DNA from: Aliidongia dinghuensis
GTDB taxonomy: Bacteria; Pseudomonadota; Alphaproteobacteria; ATCC43930; CGMCC-115725
Reading direction: 5' to 3'
DNA length: 64,000 bases
Assembly (NCBI RefSeq): GCF_014643535.1
Contig: NZ_BMJQ01000015.1
Location: 124,001-188,000, forward strand
The notes below the pieces were generated by a model, which was not told the DNA's origin, searched no databases, and saw only the letters and a list, made by a program, of their open reading frames with translations. Positions 52,231-61,888 of this stretch are shown in pieces (position 1 is the first letter of the stretch; each line of letters begins with the position of its first letter). The position numbers and the translations under genes are program-made.

Positions 52231-53415
52231 ATGCGCAGCTTCGTCCCGTCATCTGCATCACCGGACCAACCGTCGCTGATCCAGCCGGTCGCAGCGGGGC
52301 TGCTCGCCGCGATCGTCGGCTTCGCGAGCGCCTTCACCATCGTGCTCGAAGGGCTGGCCGGCGCCGGCGCCACGCCGGCCGAGGCGGCATCGGGCCTGCT
52401 GGCGCTCTCGGTCGGCCAAGGCCTGCTTGGCATCTTCCTGAGCTTGCAGACGCGCCAGCCGATCAGCATCGCCTGGTCGACGCCCGGTGCCGCCCTGCTC
52501 ATGGGCGTCGGCGTGCCGCACGGCGGCTTCGGCGTTGCTGTCGCGGCCTTCCTGATGACGGCGGTGCTGATCGTGCTCGCCGGCCTGTGGCGCCCGCTCG
52601 GCCGGGCGATGGCAGCCATTCCGCTGTCGCTCGCGAGCGCCATGCTGGCCGGCGTGCTTATGGAGCTGTGCCTGGCGCCGGTGCACGCCATGGCGCAACT
52701 GCCGACGCTCGCGGCACCGATCCTGCTCGCCTGGGCGCTCGGCTGGCGCTTCGCCCGGCGCTATGCGGTGCCGATCGCGGTCGCGGTCACGGCCGTGATC
52801 GTGGCCGCAGCGACGCCGGTGCCGGCCGGCGCCTGGGCGCTTGCCTGGCCTCGTGCCCAATTCGTGGCACCGGTGTTCGACTGGCTGCCGGCGATCGGCA
52901 TCGCGGTGCCGCTGTTCATCGTCACCATGGCGTCGCAGAACGTGCCAGGCTTGGCCGTGCTGCGCAGCAACGGCTACAAGGCGCCGGTCGGGCCGCTGTT
53001 CGTCTGGACCGGCTTCGGCAGCGCCGTCGTGGCATTGTTCGGCGGCCAGGGACTGAACCTGTCGGCGATCACGGCGGCGCTCTGCGCCGGACCCGAAGCC
53101 GGCCCCGATCCGACCAGGCGCTATCTCGCCTGCGTCGCGGCCGGCGCCGCCTATGTCGTGCTCGGCCTCGGCGCCGGGCTCGCCGCGGCTTTCATCGCCG
53201 CCTCGCCGCCCCTCCTGATCCAGGCGGTCGCCGGCCTGGCGCTGCTCGGCAGCCTGGCGGGAGCGCTCACCGCAGCGCTCGCCGACGAGCGGGGCCGGCT
53301 CGCCGCCGTTGTCACCTTCGTCGCCACGGCGTCCGGCATCACCGTCATGGGCATTGGCGCCGCCTTCTGGGGCCTGGCCGCCGGCGGCCTGCTGCTGGCC
53401 CTGGAGCGGCGGTAG
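52231..53415 (+). CDS. BenE-family (benzoate:H+ symporter-like) transporter
   Basis: The 394-residue protein has about twelve membrane segments and the BenE pattern: AAIVGFASAFTIVLEGLAGAG, SIAWSTPGAALLM, then a MASQNVPGLAVLRSNGYK element and GLNLSAITAALCAGPEAGPD. Named members take up benzoate, but no benzoate-degradation gene is near, so the substrate stays open. ATG 52231 is chosen; the frame is open upstream through the operator. It is probably controlled by the divergent GntR protein. Confidence 0.88.
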   Translation: MRSFVPSSASPDQPSLIQPVAAGLLAAIVGFASAFTIVLEGLAGAGATPAEAASGLLALSVGQGLLGIFLSLQTRQPISIAWSTPGAALLMGVGVPHGGFGVAVAAFLMTAVLIVLAGLWRPLGRAMAAIPLSLASAMLAGVLMELCLAPVHAMAQLPTLAAPILLAWALGWRFARRYAVPIAVAVTAVIVAAATPVPAGAWALAWPRAQFVAPVFDWLPAIGIAVPLFIVTMASQNVPGLAVLRSNGYKAPVGPLFVWTGFGSAVVALFGGQGLNLSAITAALCAGPEAGPDPTRRYLACVAAGAAYVVLGLGAGLAAAFIAASPPLLIQAVAGLALLGSLAGALTAALADERGRLAAVVTFVATASGITVMGIGAAFWGLAAGGLLLALERR

Positions 53416-53460
53416 AGGCGGATCCGCGCATTGGCTGGTTTCGGCCAATGCGATCGTACT

Positions 53461-54393
53461 CTACGGCGCTTCGAGTGACGGCGGCGGATTCCCGAGCTCG
53501 ACGGTTGCCGCCAGGAAATCGATGAAGGCGCGGACGCGGGCCGGCAGCCGGCCGCCGTGGCCGACATAGACCGCGTGGATCGCCTCGACGTCACCCGGAT
53601 TATAGGCCTCGAGCAGCGGTAGGAGCCGGCCGGCGGCGATGTCGCGGCCGATGTGGAAATGCGACAGGCGCGCGATGCCTTGGCCGGCCAACACCAGGCG
53701 GCGGGCGCTCTCGCCGTCGCCGATCAGCACGTCGCCGCGCGCCGGCCGGTTGAGGCGCTCGCCATCCAGCACGAACGGCCATTCGTCGCAGTACCGGGCG
53801 AAATTGAAGCCGATGCAGTTATGGCCGTCGAGCGCGTCAGGTGTCTCTGGCGTGCCCCGGCGGGTGAGATAGGCGGGTGAGGCGACGAGCGCCATACGGC
53901 TCTCGCCGAGCTTGCGCACCATCAGCTGGGACGGGCGCATGGGCCCGATGCGGATCGCGACGTCGGCCCGCTCGCTCATGAGGTCGATCACCTGGTCGGT
54001 CAGCACGACATCGAGCGTGACCTCCGGATGCGCCGCGGTGAAGCGCGGTACGAGCGGCAGCAGGTAATGCAGGCCGAACGGCACGGCCGAATTGACGCGC
54101 AGCACACCGCGCGGGATGGCGCAGGTCGCGACCGACCGCTCGGCCTCGTCAAGGTCGCTCAAGACGCGCACGGCACGGGCATGGAACGCCTCGCCCTCGG
54201 CCGTCAGCAGCAGCTTGCGCGTCGAGCGGTTGAGGAGCCGCGTGCCGAGGCGCGCCTCCAACCGGGCGACGAGCTTGCTGACGGCGGAGGGCGTCATGCG
54301 CAGGGTGCGCGCCGCGGTCGAGAAGCCGCCCTGCTCGACCACGCGGACAAACACTTCCATCTCGCCCGAACGATTGATCTCTAGTCGCGCCAC
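53461..54393 (-). CDS. LysR-family transcriptional regulator
   Basis: The 310-residue protein has the N-terminal LysR helix-turn-helix (FVRVVEQGGFSTAARTLRMT, PSAVSKLVARLEARLGTRLL) and a C-terminal two-lobed effector domain. The subgroup pattern (GVLRVNSAVPFGLHYLLPLV, DVAIRIGPM) is that of regulators lying next to efflux or oxidoreductase genes. It is divergent from the MFS-SDR gene pair and probably activates or represses it. Confidence 0.92.
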   Translation of the reverse strand: MARLEINRSGEMEVFVRVVEQGGFSTAARTLRMTPSAVSKLVARLEARLGTRLLNRSTRKLLLTAEGEAFHARAVRVLSDLDEAERSVATCAIPRGVLRVNSAVPFGLHYLLPLVPRFTAAHPEVTLDVVLTDQVIDLMSERADVAIRIGPMRPSQLMVRKLGESRMALVASPAYLTRRGTPETPDALDGHNCIGFNFARYCDEWPFVLDGERLNRPARGDVLIGDGESARRLVLAGQGIARLSHFHIGRDIAAGRLLPLLEAYNPGDVEAIHAVYVGHGGRLPARVRAFIDFLAATVELGNPPPSLEAP

Positions 54394-54505
54394 GATGAAT
54401 TCAACTCACAAATCATTGTCGCGCCGCCAGTCTAATTCACAGGCCGATCGGACTCCATCTCACTGGCGCCCGCCATCGCCCCTCGATAGCCCCTCGGGAG
54501 CCATC

Positions 54506-55693
54506 ATGCCTATCGCCCTCTATGCCCTGACCGTCGGCGCCTTCGGCATCGGCGTCACCGAATTCGTCATCATGGGACTGCTGCTGCAGGTCTCGACCGA
54601 CCTTCATGTCTCGGTCCCGACCGCGGGCCTGCTCATCACCGGCTACGCCTTGGGCGTGTTCGTCGGCGCGCCCGTGCTGACGCTCGCGACCCGCCATCTG
54701 CCGCAGAAGACGACGCTCCTGGTGCTGATGGCGATCTTCACGGTCGGCAACCTCGCCTGTGCGCTTGCCCCGGACTATGGGCTGCTGATGGCGGCGCGCG
54801 TGCTGACCTCGCTCGCCCACGGCACGTTCTTCGGTGTGGGCTCGCTCGTCGCCACCAGCCTGGTCGCCCCCGAGCGCAAGGCGTCCGCCATCGCCGTGAT
54901 GTTCACCGGCTTGACGCTCGCGACGCTGCTCGGCGTGCCGTTCGGCTCCTGGCTCGGCGTGGCGCTCGGCTGGCGCGCGACCTTCTGGGCGGTGAGCGTC
55001 ATCGGGCTTGCGGCCCTCGTCGTGCTGGCCCTGCTCGTGCCCAAGGCCGGCGAGCGGCCGGCGCCGGCGCCGCTCAAGGACGAACTCGCCGTGCTGACGC
55101 GGCCGCAGGTGCTCTTGAGCCTGCTCATGACCGTGCTGGGCTTCGGCGGCGTGTTCGCCGTGTTCACCTTCATCCAGCCGATCCTGGTGACACTGGCGGG
55201 GTTCGACAAGGCGAACGTCTCGCCGATCCTGCTCGTCGTCGGTGCCGGCCTCGTCGTCGGCAATATCCTGGGCGGGCGCTGGGCCGACCGGCACCTGTCG
55301 GGTGCGCTCGTCGGCACGCTCGTGCTGCTGACGCTGGTCCTCGTTGGCGCCGGCTTCGCCTTCCACGACCGCATCACGGCCGTCATCATCAGCTTCCTGT
55401 TCGGTGCCGCCGCGTTCGCCACGGTCGCCCCGCTGCAACTGCGCCTGCTGCACCAGGCGGGCGGCGCCGGCCAGGGGCTCGCTTCCAGCCTCAACATCGC
55501 TGCCTTCAACCTCGGCAACGCGCTGGGCGCCTGGCTCGGCGGCGTGGTGATCGACCAGGGCCCGGGCCTGGCAGCCGTGCCGCTCGTCGCGGCATTGGTG
55601 CCGCTCTCGGCCCTCGGCCTCGCGATGGTCAGCCTGGCGCTCGAGCGCCGGACCGCGGGCGCCATGGCCGGGTATGGGCAGGGCGCGGATTAA
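54506..55693 (+). CDS. MFS transporter, DHA1-type (AraJ-like) efflux protein
   Basis: The 395-residue protein has twelve membrane segments. It shows the DHA1 opening GAFGIGVTEFVIMGLLLQVS, the helix-5 motif ATLLGVPFGSWLGVALGWRATF and GNILGGRWADRHLSG in the second half. Such proteins export sugars or drugs with protons. GGGAG stands six bases before ATG 54506. The SDR gene follows after 71 bases, and the LysR gene is divergent. Confidence 0.9.
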   Translation: MPIALYALTVGAFGIGVTEFVIMGLLLQVSTDLHVSVPTAGLLITGYALGVFVGAPVLTLATRHLPQKTTLLVLMAIFTVGNLACALAPDYGLLMAARVLTSLAHGTFFGVGSLVATSLVAPERKASAIAVMFTGLTLATLLGVPFGSWLGVALGWRATFWAVSVIGLAALVVLALLVPKAGERPAPAPLKDELAVLTRPQVLLSLLMTVLGFGGVFAVFTFIQPILVTLAGFDKANVSPILLVVGAGLVVGNILGGRWADRHLSGALVGTLVLLTLVLVGAGFAFHDRITAVIISFLFGAAAFATVAPLQLRLLHQAGGAGQGLASSLNIAAFNLGNALGAWLGGVVIDQGPGLAAVPLVAALVPLSALGLAMVSLALERRTAGAMAGYGQGAD

Positions 55694-55764
55694 GTGCGAT
55701 CCCTTCTGGAATGCGGCCCCGGCCGACCCCACACATTACGGCGACAAAAGAAAGGAACAGTCTG

Positions 55765-56556
55765 ATGGATCTCGCTCTCAAGGGCCGCCGCGCGCTCGTC
55801 ACCGGCAGCACGGCCGGCATCGGCCTCGCGATCGCGACCGGCCTCGCCCGGGAAGGCGCACAGGTTATTATCAACGGCCGGTCCCAACCGTCGGTGGACA
55901 AGGCCGTGGCCGAGCTCAGGGCCGAGACCGGCGGCGACGTGACGGGCTTCGCGGGCGACCTCTCGACCGCCGCCGCGGCCGAGGAACTGGCGCGGCGCCA
56001 TCCGGACATCGAAATCCTGGTCAACAACCTCGGCATCTTCGAGCCGAAGCCGTTCGAGGAGATTCCGGACGAGGACTGGACCCGGTTCTTCGACGTGAAC
56101 GTGCTGAGCGGTGTCCGCCTCGCCCGCCTGCTGCTGCCGGCCATGAAGCGTGCTGACTGGGGCCGCATCATCTTCATCTCGAGCGAGAGCGGCGTGCAGA
56201 TCCCGGCCGAAATGATCCACTACGGCATGACCAAGAGCGCGCAGATCGCCGTCGCCCGCGGCCTGGCCGAGGCGGTCGCCGGCACCGGCATCACCGTCAA
56301 CAGCGTGCTGCCCGGCCCGACCAAGTCGCGCGGCGTCGTCGATTTCGTCGGCCAGCTGAGCCAGGACAGCGGCAAGGGTTTCGAGGAATTCGAGACGGAA
56401 TTCTTCGAGAAGGTCCGGCCGACCTCGCTCATCAAGCGCTTCGCCACGACGGACGAGGTCGCCTCGCTGGTGACTTATCTCGCGAGCCCGCTCGCCTCGG
56501 CGACCACGGGTGCTGCGGTCCGCGTCGACGGCGGCGTCATCAAGAGCGCGTTCTGA
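55765..56556 (+). CDS. Short-chain dehydrogenase/reductase
   Basis: The 263-residue classical SDR has cofactor loop TGSTAGIGLAIA, NNLG, a catalytic serine region IFISSESG and the HYGMTKS Tyr-x-x-x-Lys motif, then the usual PGPTKS. The NGRS segment after the second strand favours NADP(H). AAGGA lies eight bases before ATG 55765. The gene follows the MFS transporter and is likely co-regulated by the LysR protein. Substrate unknown. Confidence 0.92.
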   Translation: MDLALKGRRALVTGSTAGIGLAIATGLAREGAQVIINGRSQPSVDKAVAELRAETGGDVTGFAGDLSTAAAAEELARRHPDIEILVNNLGIFEPKPFEEIPDEDWTRFFDVNVLSGVRLARLLLPAMKRADWGRIIFISSESGVQIPAEMIHYGMTKSAQIAVARGLAEAVAGTGITVNSVLPGPTKSRGVVDFVGQLSQDSGKGFEEFETEFFEKVRPTSLIKRFATTDEVASLVTYLASPLASATTGAAVRVDGGVIKSAF

Positions 56557-56562
56557 GGGCGC

Positions 56563-57843
56563 TTACCCGGCCAGCACCCGCTCGAGCCACGCCGCGGCCT
56601 CGATTGCCGCGGCGTCGTAGCCAACCGGCGCCAGCACCTGCACGCCGAGCGGCAGGCCGGCCGGGTCCCTGAGGCCCGGCACGTTGATGGCCGGCGTGCC
56701 GGCGAGCGTCCAGAGCCGGTTGAACTGCGGATCGCCCGTCCCGCCATCGCGGGGCGGCGCTACGCCAGCGGCACTCGGGCTGATCAGCACGTCGACGCTG
56801 GCGAAGACCTCGTCGAGCGCCGCGCGGAGCCGCGGGACCAGCGCCCGGTCGCGGGCATAGGTCTCACGCGAGAGCGCGCGGCCTTCGGTCAAGAGGCTCT
56901 GCAACCGGGGCGACAGGCTCGTCCAATGCGCCTCCGCCTCGAAGGCCAAGGCTCGGGCCGCCTCGAACGCCATGATGCGCATCTGTGTTGCGAGCGCCTC
57001 AGCCGCGATCGGTGGCAGTGCGCAGTCGACGACAGCAGCCCCCGCCGCCTCGAGCCGGGCCGGCAGTCCCAGGAACGCGGCCGTCATGTCGGGGGAGGCC
57101 TGGTCCCAGGCCGGCGAGCGGCAGAGCCCGATCCGGCGCGGCCGGCCCGCGCGCTCGGCGACTGCGACGAGACCGAGCCCGCTCACCGCCTCGACGAACA
57201 GCGCCGCGTCGGCGACCGTGGCGCCGAGCACGCCGATCGTGTCGAGCGTCACCGCGAGCGGCTTGACGCCCGCCGGATCGACCAGGCCGAAGCTCGGCTT
57301 ATAGCCGACGACCCCACAGAACGCGGCCGGCCGCACAATCGAGCCCGCGGTCTGCGTACCGGTCGCAAGCGGCACCATGCCGGCGCCGACCGCCGCGGCC
57401 GAACCGCTCGACGAACCGCCGGGCGTGCGCGCCGGGTCATGCGGATTGACCGTCGGGCCCGGGTTGAAATGGGCGAATTCGGTCGTGACCGTCTTGCCGA
57501 CCATGACCGCGCCGGCGCGCCGGGCAAGCGCCACGACGGCAGCGTCGAACGGCGGCTGCCAGTCGCGATAGATCGGCGAGCCGCAGCGCGTCGGCAGGTC
57601 ATGGGTCGCCATGATGTCCTTGACGCCGAACGGCACACCGTGCAGCAGGCCGCGCTCCGGCCCGCGATCAAGGGCCTCAGCCGTAGCCAGCGCCTGGTCC
57701 TGGCCGAGAGCCACCCAGGCCCGGAGCGTCGGCTCGCGGGCGTCGATCCGCTCGAACGCCTCGCGCACGACCGTCTCGGCGGTGGCATGGCCCGACGCGA
57801 TGCGGCGCCGGATGCCGACGGCAGAATGATCCTCGATCGTCAT
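56563..57843 (-). CDS. Amidase-signature family hydrolase
   Basis: The 426-residue protein has the Ser-cisSer-Lys triad: Lys75 (FGVKDI), the cis-serine in GGSSSGSAAAVGAG (about 142-155) and nucleophile Ser168 (TAGSIVRPAAFCG). The family hydrolyses amides, including carboxamides and acyl ureas. There is no glutamine-amidotransferase partner (gatB/gatC), so it is a free-standing amidase. It lies 48 bases after a permease gene on the same strand, which hints at import followed by hydrolysis. Confidence 0.93.
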   Translation of the reverse strand: MTIEDHSAVGIRRRIASGHATAETVVREAFERIDAREPTLRAWVALGQDQALATAEALDRGPERGLLHGVPFGVKDIMATHDLPTRCGSPIYRDWQPPFDAAVVALARRAGAVMVGKTVTTEFAHFNPGPTVNPHDPARTPGGSSSGSAAAVGAGMVPLATGTQTAGSIVRPAAFCGVVGYKPSFGLVDPAGVKPLAVTLDTIGVLGATVADAALFVEAVSGLGLVAVAERAGRPRRIGLCRSPAWDQASPDMTAAFLGLPARLEAAGAAVVDCALPPIAAEALATQMRIMAFEAARALAFEAEAHWTSLSPRLQSLLTEGRALSRETYARDRALVPRLRAALDEVFASVDVLISPSAAGVAPPRDGGTGDPQFNRLWTLAGTPAINVPGLRDPAGLPLGVQVLAPVGYDAAAIEAAAWLERVLAG

Positions 57844-57891
57844 CGCGCTTTCCTTCTACAGCCTCTCGTTTGCAGTCAGTCTATCGCCGGC

Positions 57892-59619
57892 TCAGTCGAG
57901 CCGCCAATGCCGCTCGGCCACATTGTAGAGCGGCCGCCAGACGAGCCGGTTCGAGAGGGCGACGAAGCGCGACATTACGGCGATGCCGAGTGCCACCCGG
58001 CCGAGGTCGCCCGCCGCGGTCCAGTGGGCGATATAGGCGCCGAGCCCGTGCGCCTCGATCGTGAGATCGCCCCAGCTGACGAATTCCGCCACGATCGAAG
58101 CATTCCAGCAGGCGCCGGCCGCCGTCACGGCGCCGGTCAGGATATAGGGATAGATCCCGGGCAGCATGACCCGGCGCCACCACATGCCGCCGCGCATGCG
58201 GAACGCCCGCGCCGCCTCGCGCAGCTCGGCCGGAAAGGCGGCAGCGCCTGCAATGGCGTTGAAGGCGACGTACCATTGGCTGCCAAGGAGGAACAGGCCG
58301 GTCAGCCACAGATCGGGATCGAGCCGCCAGTGGACGATCGCCAGCGCCGCCGGCGGAAACAGCAGGTTGGCCGGGAATGATGCCAGCAGCTGGGCGACCG
58401 GCTGCGCCGCCCGGGCGAGGCGTGGTCGGAGCCCGATCGCCACACCGAGCGGCACCCACAGGACGAGGGCCGCGAGCGTGACCAGCGCCACCCGCATCGC
58501 CGTCCGGCCGCCGAGCAGGATGACCCACAGCACCTCGCCCCAGCCGAGATCCGCGGCGATGAGTTCGTAGGCCTGCCGGCCCACATTGACCAACACCGCG
58601 CCCAGGACCAGGTACCAGACGATATCGCCGGCCGCGACGCCGCCCACCCGCACCCTGGCCGGGCGCGCTGCCGGCCAGGGCAGGCGCAGCGCCAGACGGG
58701 CGGCGGCGGCGACCGGGCGTGCCGCCCAATTGGCGAGCCGGGCGCGGCGATAAAGATCGAGTGCCCAGGAACCGTGCCGCTGGGCGGCCGCGCTATGCTC
58801 CGCCTTGAAGCGCTCGGTCCAGGCGACGAGCGGCCGGAACAGCAGTTGGTCGAGTGTCAGGATGGCGGCACTCATGGCAAGCGCCGCCCAGCCGATCGCC
58901 ACCAGATCCTGCCGGGCTATCGCGAGCGCCAGGTAGGAGCCGACGCCGGGCACGGCGATGCGCGTGTCGCCGACGGTGATCGCCTCGCTCGCCACGACGA
59001 AGAACCAACCTCCCGCCATGGACAGCATGGCGTTCCAGATCAGGCCCGGCATGGCGAACGGCAGCTCCAGCCGCCAGAACACGCGCCAGGCGTTGAAGCG
59101 GAACGCCCGCGCCGCCTCGCGGAGATCGGCCGGCACCGTCGTCAGCGATTGATGCAGGCTGAAGGCAAGGTTCCAGGCCTGGCTCGTGAAGAGGGCAAAG
59201 ACGACCGCCAGCTCGGCGCCGATCTGGCGGTTCGGGAACAGCGCCAGGAAGAAGGTGATGAAGACGGCGACATAGCCCAGCACCGGCACTGACTGCAGCA
59301 CGTCGAGGAGCGGGATGAGCACGCGCTCGGCGCGCCGGCTCTTGGCGGCTGCCGTGCCATAGACGAGCGCGAAGACGATCGACAGGACGAGCCCCACCAC
59401 CATGCGCAAGGTCGTGCGCAGCGCGTATCCGACGAGCGGTCCCGGGGCGAGCGAGACCGCGGCGAAGCCGGTGTCGAGCGGCTCAGCGAGCCGCGTCGCC
59501 TGCCAGCCGAGGCTGAGCAGCACGGCCAGCACCAGCGGCACGACGATGAGATCGGCACGGCTGGCACCGAGACCGCGGGCGGCACCCGGCATGACGGCGG
59601 AAAGACCGGGAAAGCGCAA
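57892..59619 (-). CDS. ABC transporter permease, tandem fusion (NitT/TauT type)
   Basis: The 575-residue membrane protein contains two full BPD_transp_1 domains. Each has its own ATPase-contact loop: REAARAFRFNAWRVFWRLEL near 175 and REAARAFRMRGGMWWRRVML near 485. About six helices lie in each half. The family usually imports nitrate, sulfonates or similar anions with a separate ATPase and binding protein, neither of which is in the window. TTG 59619 is the first start; ATG 59592 is an alternative, neither with a strong ribosome site. The amidase gene follows. Confidence 0.85.
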   Translation of the reverse strand: MRFPGLSAVMPGAARGLGASRADLIVVPLVLAVLLSLGWQATRLAEPLDTGFAAVSLAPGPLVGYALRTTLRMVVGLVLSIVFALVYGTAAAKSRRAERVLIPLLDVLQSVPVLGYVAVFITFFLALFPNRQIGAELAVVFALFTSQAWNLAFSLHQSLTTVPADLREAARAFRFNAWRVFWRLELPFAMPGLIWNAMLSMAGGWFFVVASEAITVGDTRIAVPGVGSYLALAIARQDLVAIGWAALAMSAAILTLDQLLFRPLVAWTERFKAEHSAAAQRHGSWALDLYRRARLANWAARPVAAAARLALRLPWPAARPARVRVGGVAAGDIVWYLVLGAVLVNVGRQAYELIAADLGWGEVLWVILLGGRTAMRVALVTLAALVLWVPLGVAIGLRPRLARAAQPVAQLLASFPANLLFPPAALAIVHWRLDPDLWLTGLFLLGSQWYVAFNAIAGAAAFPAELREAARAFRMRGGMWWRRVMLPGIYPYILTGAVTAAGACWNASIVAEFVSWGDLTIEAHGLGAYIAHWTAAGDLGRVALGIAVMSRFVALSNRLVWRPLYNVAERHWRLD

Positions 59620-59725
59620 GATGCCGTGGACTCCGGGCTCGGACGGTCGCGACCCCTGTCATAGCGGATTCACCGGCGAGCGGCGAGCGCGCCCGCGGCC
59701 TGTCCGAGTCTCGCGGGAACCGGCG

Positions 59726-61339
59726 TCAGGGCTGCGGGCGGGCCGTCCCATCGGCCGAGGCCCGGTCGAGGAAGCGCTGCATCCGCAAGTCGCCGTCACG
59801 GGCGATGCGGGCCTGGTCGCGGCTGAGCCGGGCTTGTTCGGCCGAGAGCTTCCCCTGCTCGCGGCCGAGATGCGCCTGTTCGCGCCCGAGTTCCTTCTGC
59901 TGGTCGGCGAACTCCGCCATCTGCTCGTTAAACTCCTGCTCGATCTCGGATCGAGCCGTCTCCCTATCCTGGTCGTCGCGCACCGCCCCACTCGCCGCCA
60001 GTTGTGCGAACCGTTCGCCCTGCTGCCGGCCAAGCTCGCCGATCCGCCGGCCGAGTTCGCCTTGCTGGCGGCCAAGCGCCGCCTGCTCTTGGCCCAGTTC
60101 CCTCTGCTGCTCGCCAAGCGCGCGCTGCTGGGCCGCGAGGTCGCCCTGGGGCCGGAACAGGTCTGCCGCCTCCTCGACCCGCGTCGGGTCGGTCACGACA
60201 TAGAGCCGGCCGTCGCGCACAAACAGGATCGCCTCGTCGCCGATCTGGTCGGGGGCCCGGTCGCGGGCCGCCAGCACCCGCAGCACATCCTCGCCGCGGC
60301 CGCTGACCATGGCATGCTGCCCAGGCAGCAGGATCGCGAAAGTGACACCACCGGGGACTGCCGGCGCAGCAGGGATCGCCGGCAACGCCGGGACCGCGGC
60401 GAGCGCTGGCACCTCTGCGGTCCGCGGATGCCAGGAGAGCCCGCCCAGCAGCAGCGCGCCCGGCACGAGGCTCGCGGCGAGCAGCACGCGCTGATGTGGC
60501 GCCAGCAGCGGCATCGGGACGGCATCGGACAGGATATGCTCGACCCGCTGGCGCAACAGGGCCGGCCGGGCCATGGCGATGCCCGCAGGCAGATCGCGGG
60601 CGCGGACCGCGATAGCGAGCAGGATCTCGGCATAGTCGACGCGGCTGCCTACGTGCCGGATGGCCGCCTCGTCGCTCGTCGTCTCGGCCAAGGCCGCGAG
60701 CCGGGCCTCGAGCCACCAGGCGAACGGGCTGAACCAGAACAGCGCGCTATGAAGCTGGCTCAGCACCTGGACCGTGAAATCATGATGGGCGACATGGGCG
60801 CCTTCGTGGCCCATCACCGCCCGGCGTTGCGCCGGCGACCAGGTGATGAAGCTGACGGGCACGAGGATGGTCTGCCCGAACGTTACCGGCGCCTTGATCC
60901 GTGCCGTCACCCGCACGTCGGCGCCGCGCGTCCAGTCGGCCCGGATCGGCCGCGCCGCACGCATGATCGCCCAAGTCCGGGCGAGCCCAATCAGCAGCCG
61001 GAGGACAAGCACGCATGCGACCGCGCCATAGGCGAACGGCAGCAGCGTCAGGAGGGAGCGATGTGTCTCGACGACCACAGGGCTGACGGGCACAGGCGGC
61101 CGCGGGACCGAGAAGTCCGACGCGGCGCCGACCATGACGTGCGGCAGCATGACGAGCGCCGTCGGCATCCGGACGATCGTCCATTGCATGAGGAGCGGCA
61201 TGGCGAGGCCGGCCAGCAGCACGACGGTCCAGGCGGTCATCTCCACCTGGGGATGGCGCACCCGGGCGAGCCGGAGGCCGAGCCCGACGACGAGACCGAG
61301 GATGAGCGTCCGGACGGCCGCCTCAACCAGCAGCATCAT
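59726..61339 (-). CDS. BlaR1/MecR1-like M56 membrane metallopeptidase with C-terminal heptad repeats
   Basis: The 537-residue protein has four membrane helices and the zinc-protease motif HEGAH (GHEGAHVAHHDF) with downstream ETTSDEAA as third ligand. It resembles the protease half of BlaR1, which cleaves the BlaI repressor. Instead of a penicillin-binding sensor domain the C-terminus, from about residue 395, is a Gln/Glu/Arg-rich stretch with heptads such as LGEQQRE, LGQEQAA and LGRQQGE. ATG 61339 overlaps the BlaI stop (ATGA). The sensed signal is probably not a beta-lactam bound in the usual way. Confidence 0.88.
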   Translation of the reverse strand: MMLLVEAAVRTLILGLVVGLGLRLARVRHPQVEMTAWTVVLLAGLAMPLLMQWTIVRMPTALVMLPHVMVGAASDFSVPRPPVPVSPVVVETHRSLLTLLPFAYGAVACVLVLRLLIGLARTWAIMRAARPIRADWTRGADVRVTARIKAPVTFGQTILVPVSFITWSPAQRRAVMGHEGAHVAHHDFTVQVLSQLHSALFWFSPFAWWLEARLAALAETTSDEAAIRHVGSRVDYAEILLAIAVRARDLPAGIAMARPALLRQRVEHILSDAVPMPLLAPHQRVLLAASLVPGALLLGGLSWHPRTAEVPALAAVPALPAIPAAPAVPGGVTFAILLPGQHAMVSGRGEDVLRVLAARDRAPDQIGDEAILFVRDGRLYVVTDPTRVEEAADLFRPQGDLAAQQRALGEQQRELGQEQAALGRQQGELGRRIGELGRQQGERFAQLAASGAVRDDQDRETARSEIEQEFNEQMAEFADQQKELGREQAHLGREQGKLSAEQARLSRDQARIARDGDLRMQRFLDRASADGTARPQP

Positions 61340-61719
61340 TTCGCCCGCTCCTTCTTGGCCCGTTCGATCTGGGCGGCGAGCGCCCGGAGCTGCGCATCGT
61401 CCAGCATGGCCGAATCGACCATGCCGACCAGCACCTCTTCCATCGATCCGTTGCAGAACCAGTCGACGATACGCTTTACCGCCTTGGCCGCCACCTTCTG
61501 CCGCGCTTCGGTCGCGTGGAAGGTGAAGGTCCGCTGATCCACCGTGTGGCTCAAATAGCCCTTGTCCTCAAGCCGGCGCAGCACGGTGCGCACGGTCGAG
61601 TCCTTGAGCGGACGGGCAAGGCGCTCGCGCACCGTCTCCGCCGTCATCGGCCCTTCAGCCCAGATGAGCTGCATCGTCTCGAGCTCGAGATCGCCGAGAT
61701 CCGGCGCGGTCGTCGCCAT
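61336..61719 (-). CDS. BlaI/MecI/CopY-family transcriptional repressor
   Basis: The 127-residue winged-helix protein has the BlaI pattern LGDLELETMQLIWAEGPMTA, KDSTVRTVLRRLEDKGYLSH, RTFTFHATEA and a helical dimerisation tail. It would be inactivated by proteolysis by the coupled M56 protein. GGGAG precedes ATG 61719. A dyad TGCTAC-N5-GTAGCA lies 20 bases upstream of the ATG and is the likely operator. Confidence 0.93.
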   Translation of the reverse strand: MATTAPDLGDLELETMQLIWAEGPMTAETVRERLARPLKDSTVRTVLRRLEDKGYLSHTVDQRTFTFHATEARQKVAAKAVKRIVDWFCNGSMEEVLVGMVDSAMLDDAQLRALAAQIERAKKERAK

Positions 61720-61739
61720 GGTTTCGTTACTCCCTGTAA

Positions 61740-61756
61740 TGCTACGAACGGTAGCA
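61740..61756. promoter_or_regulatory. Candidate BlaI operator TGCTAC-N5-GTAGCA
   Basis: A perfect 6-bp inverted repeat spaced by GAACG lies 20 bases upstream of the blaI-like ATG and 132 bases before the PHA synthase ATG. Position favours autoregulation of the blaI-M56 operon. Confidence 0.65.
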
Positions 61757-61888
61757 CTCGACGAGCGCCCCGGCAAGGCTTGTCACCGGGGCCCCGTTGC
61801 GAGCCAACCCTTGAGCGCGGGCGCAAACGGCGCCAGACTCTGGCAGAGCCCCAGAGGCGAAGACGCGCCCAGCGAAAGATCGTCGGCC

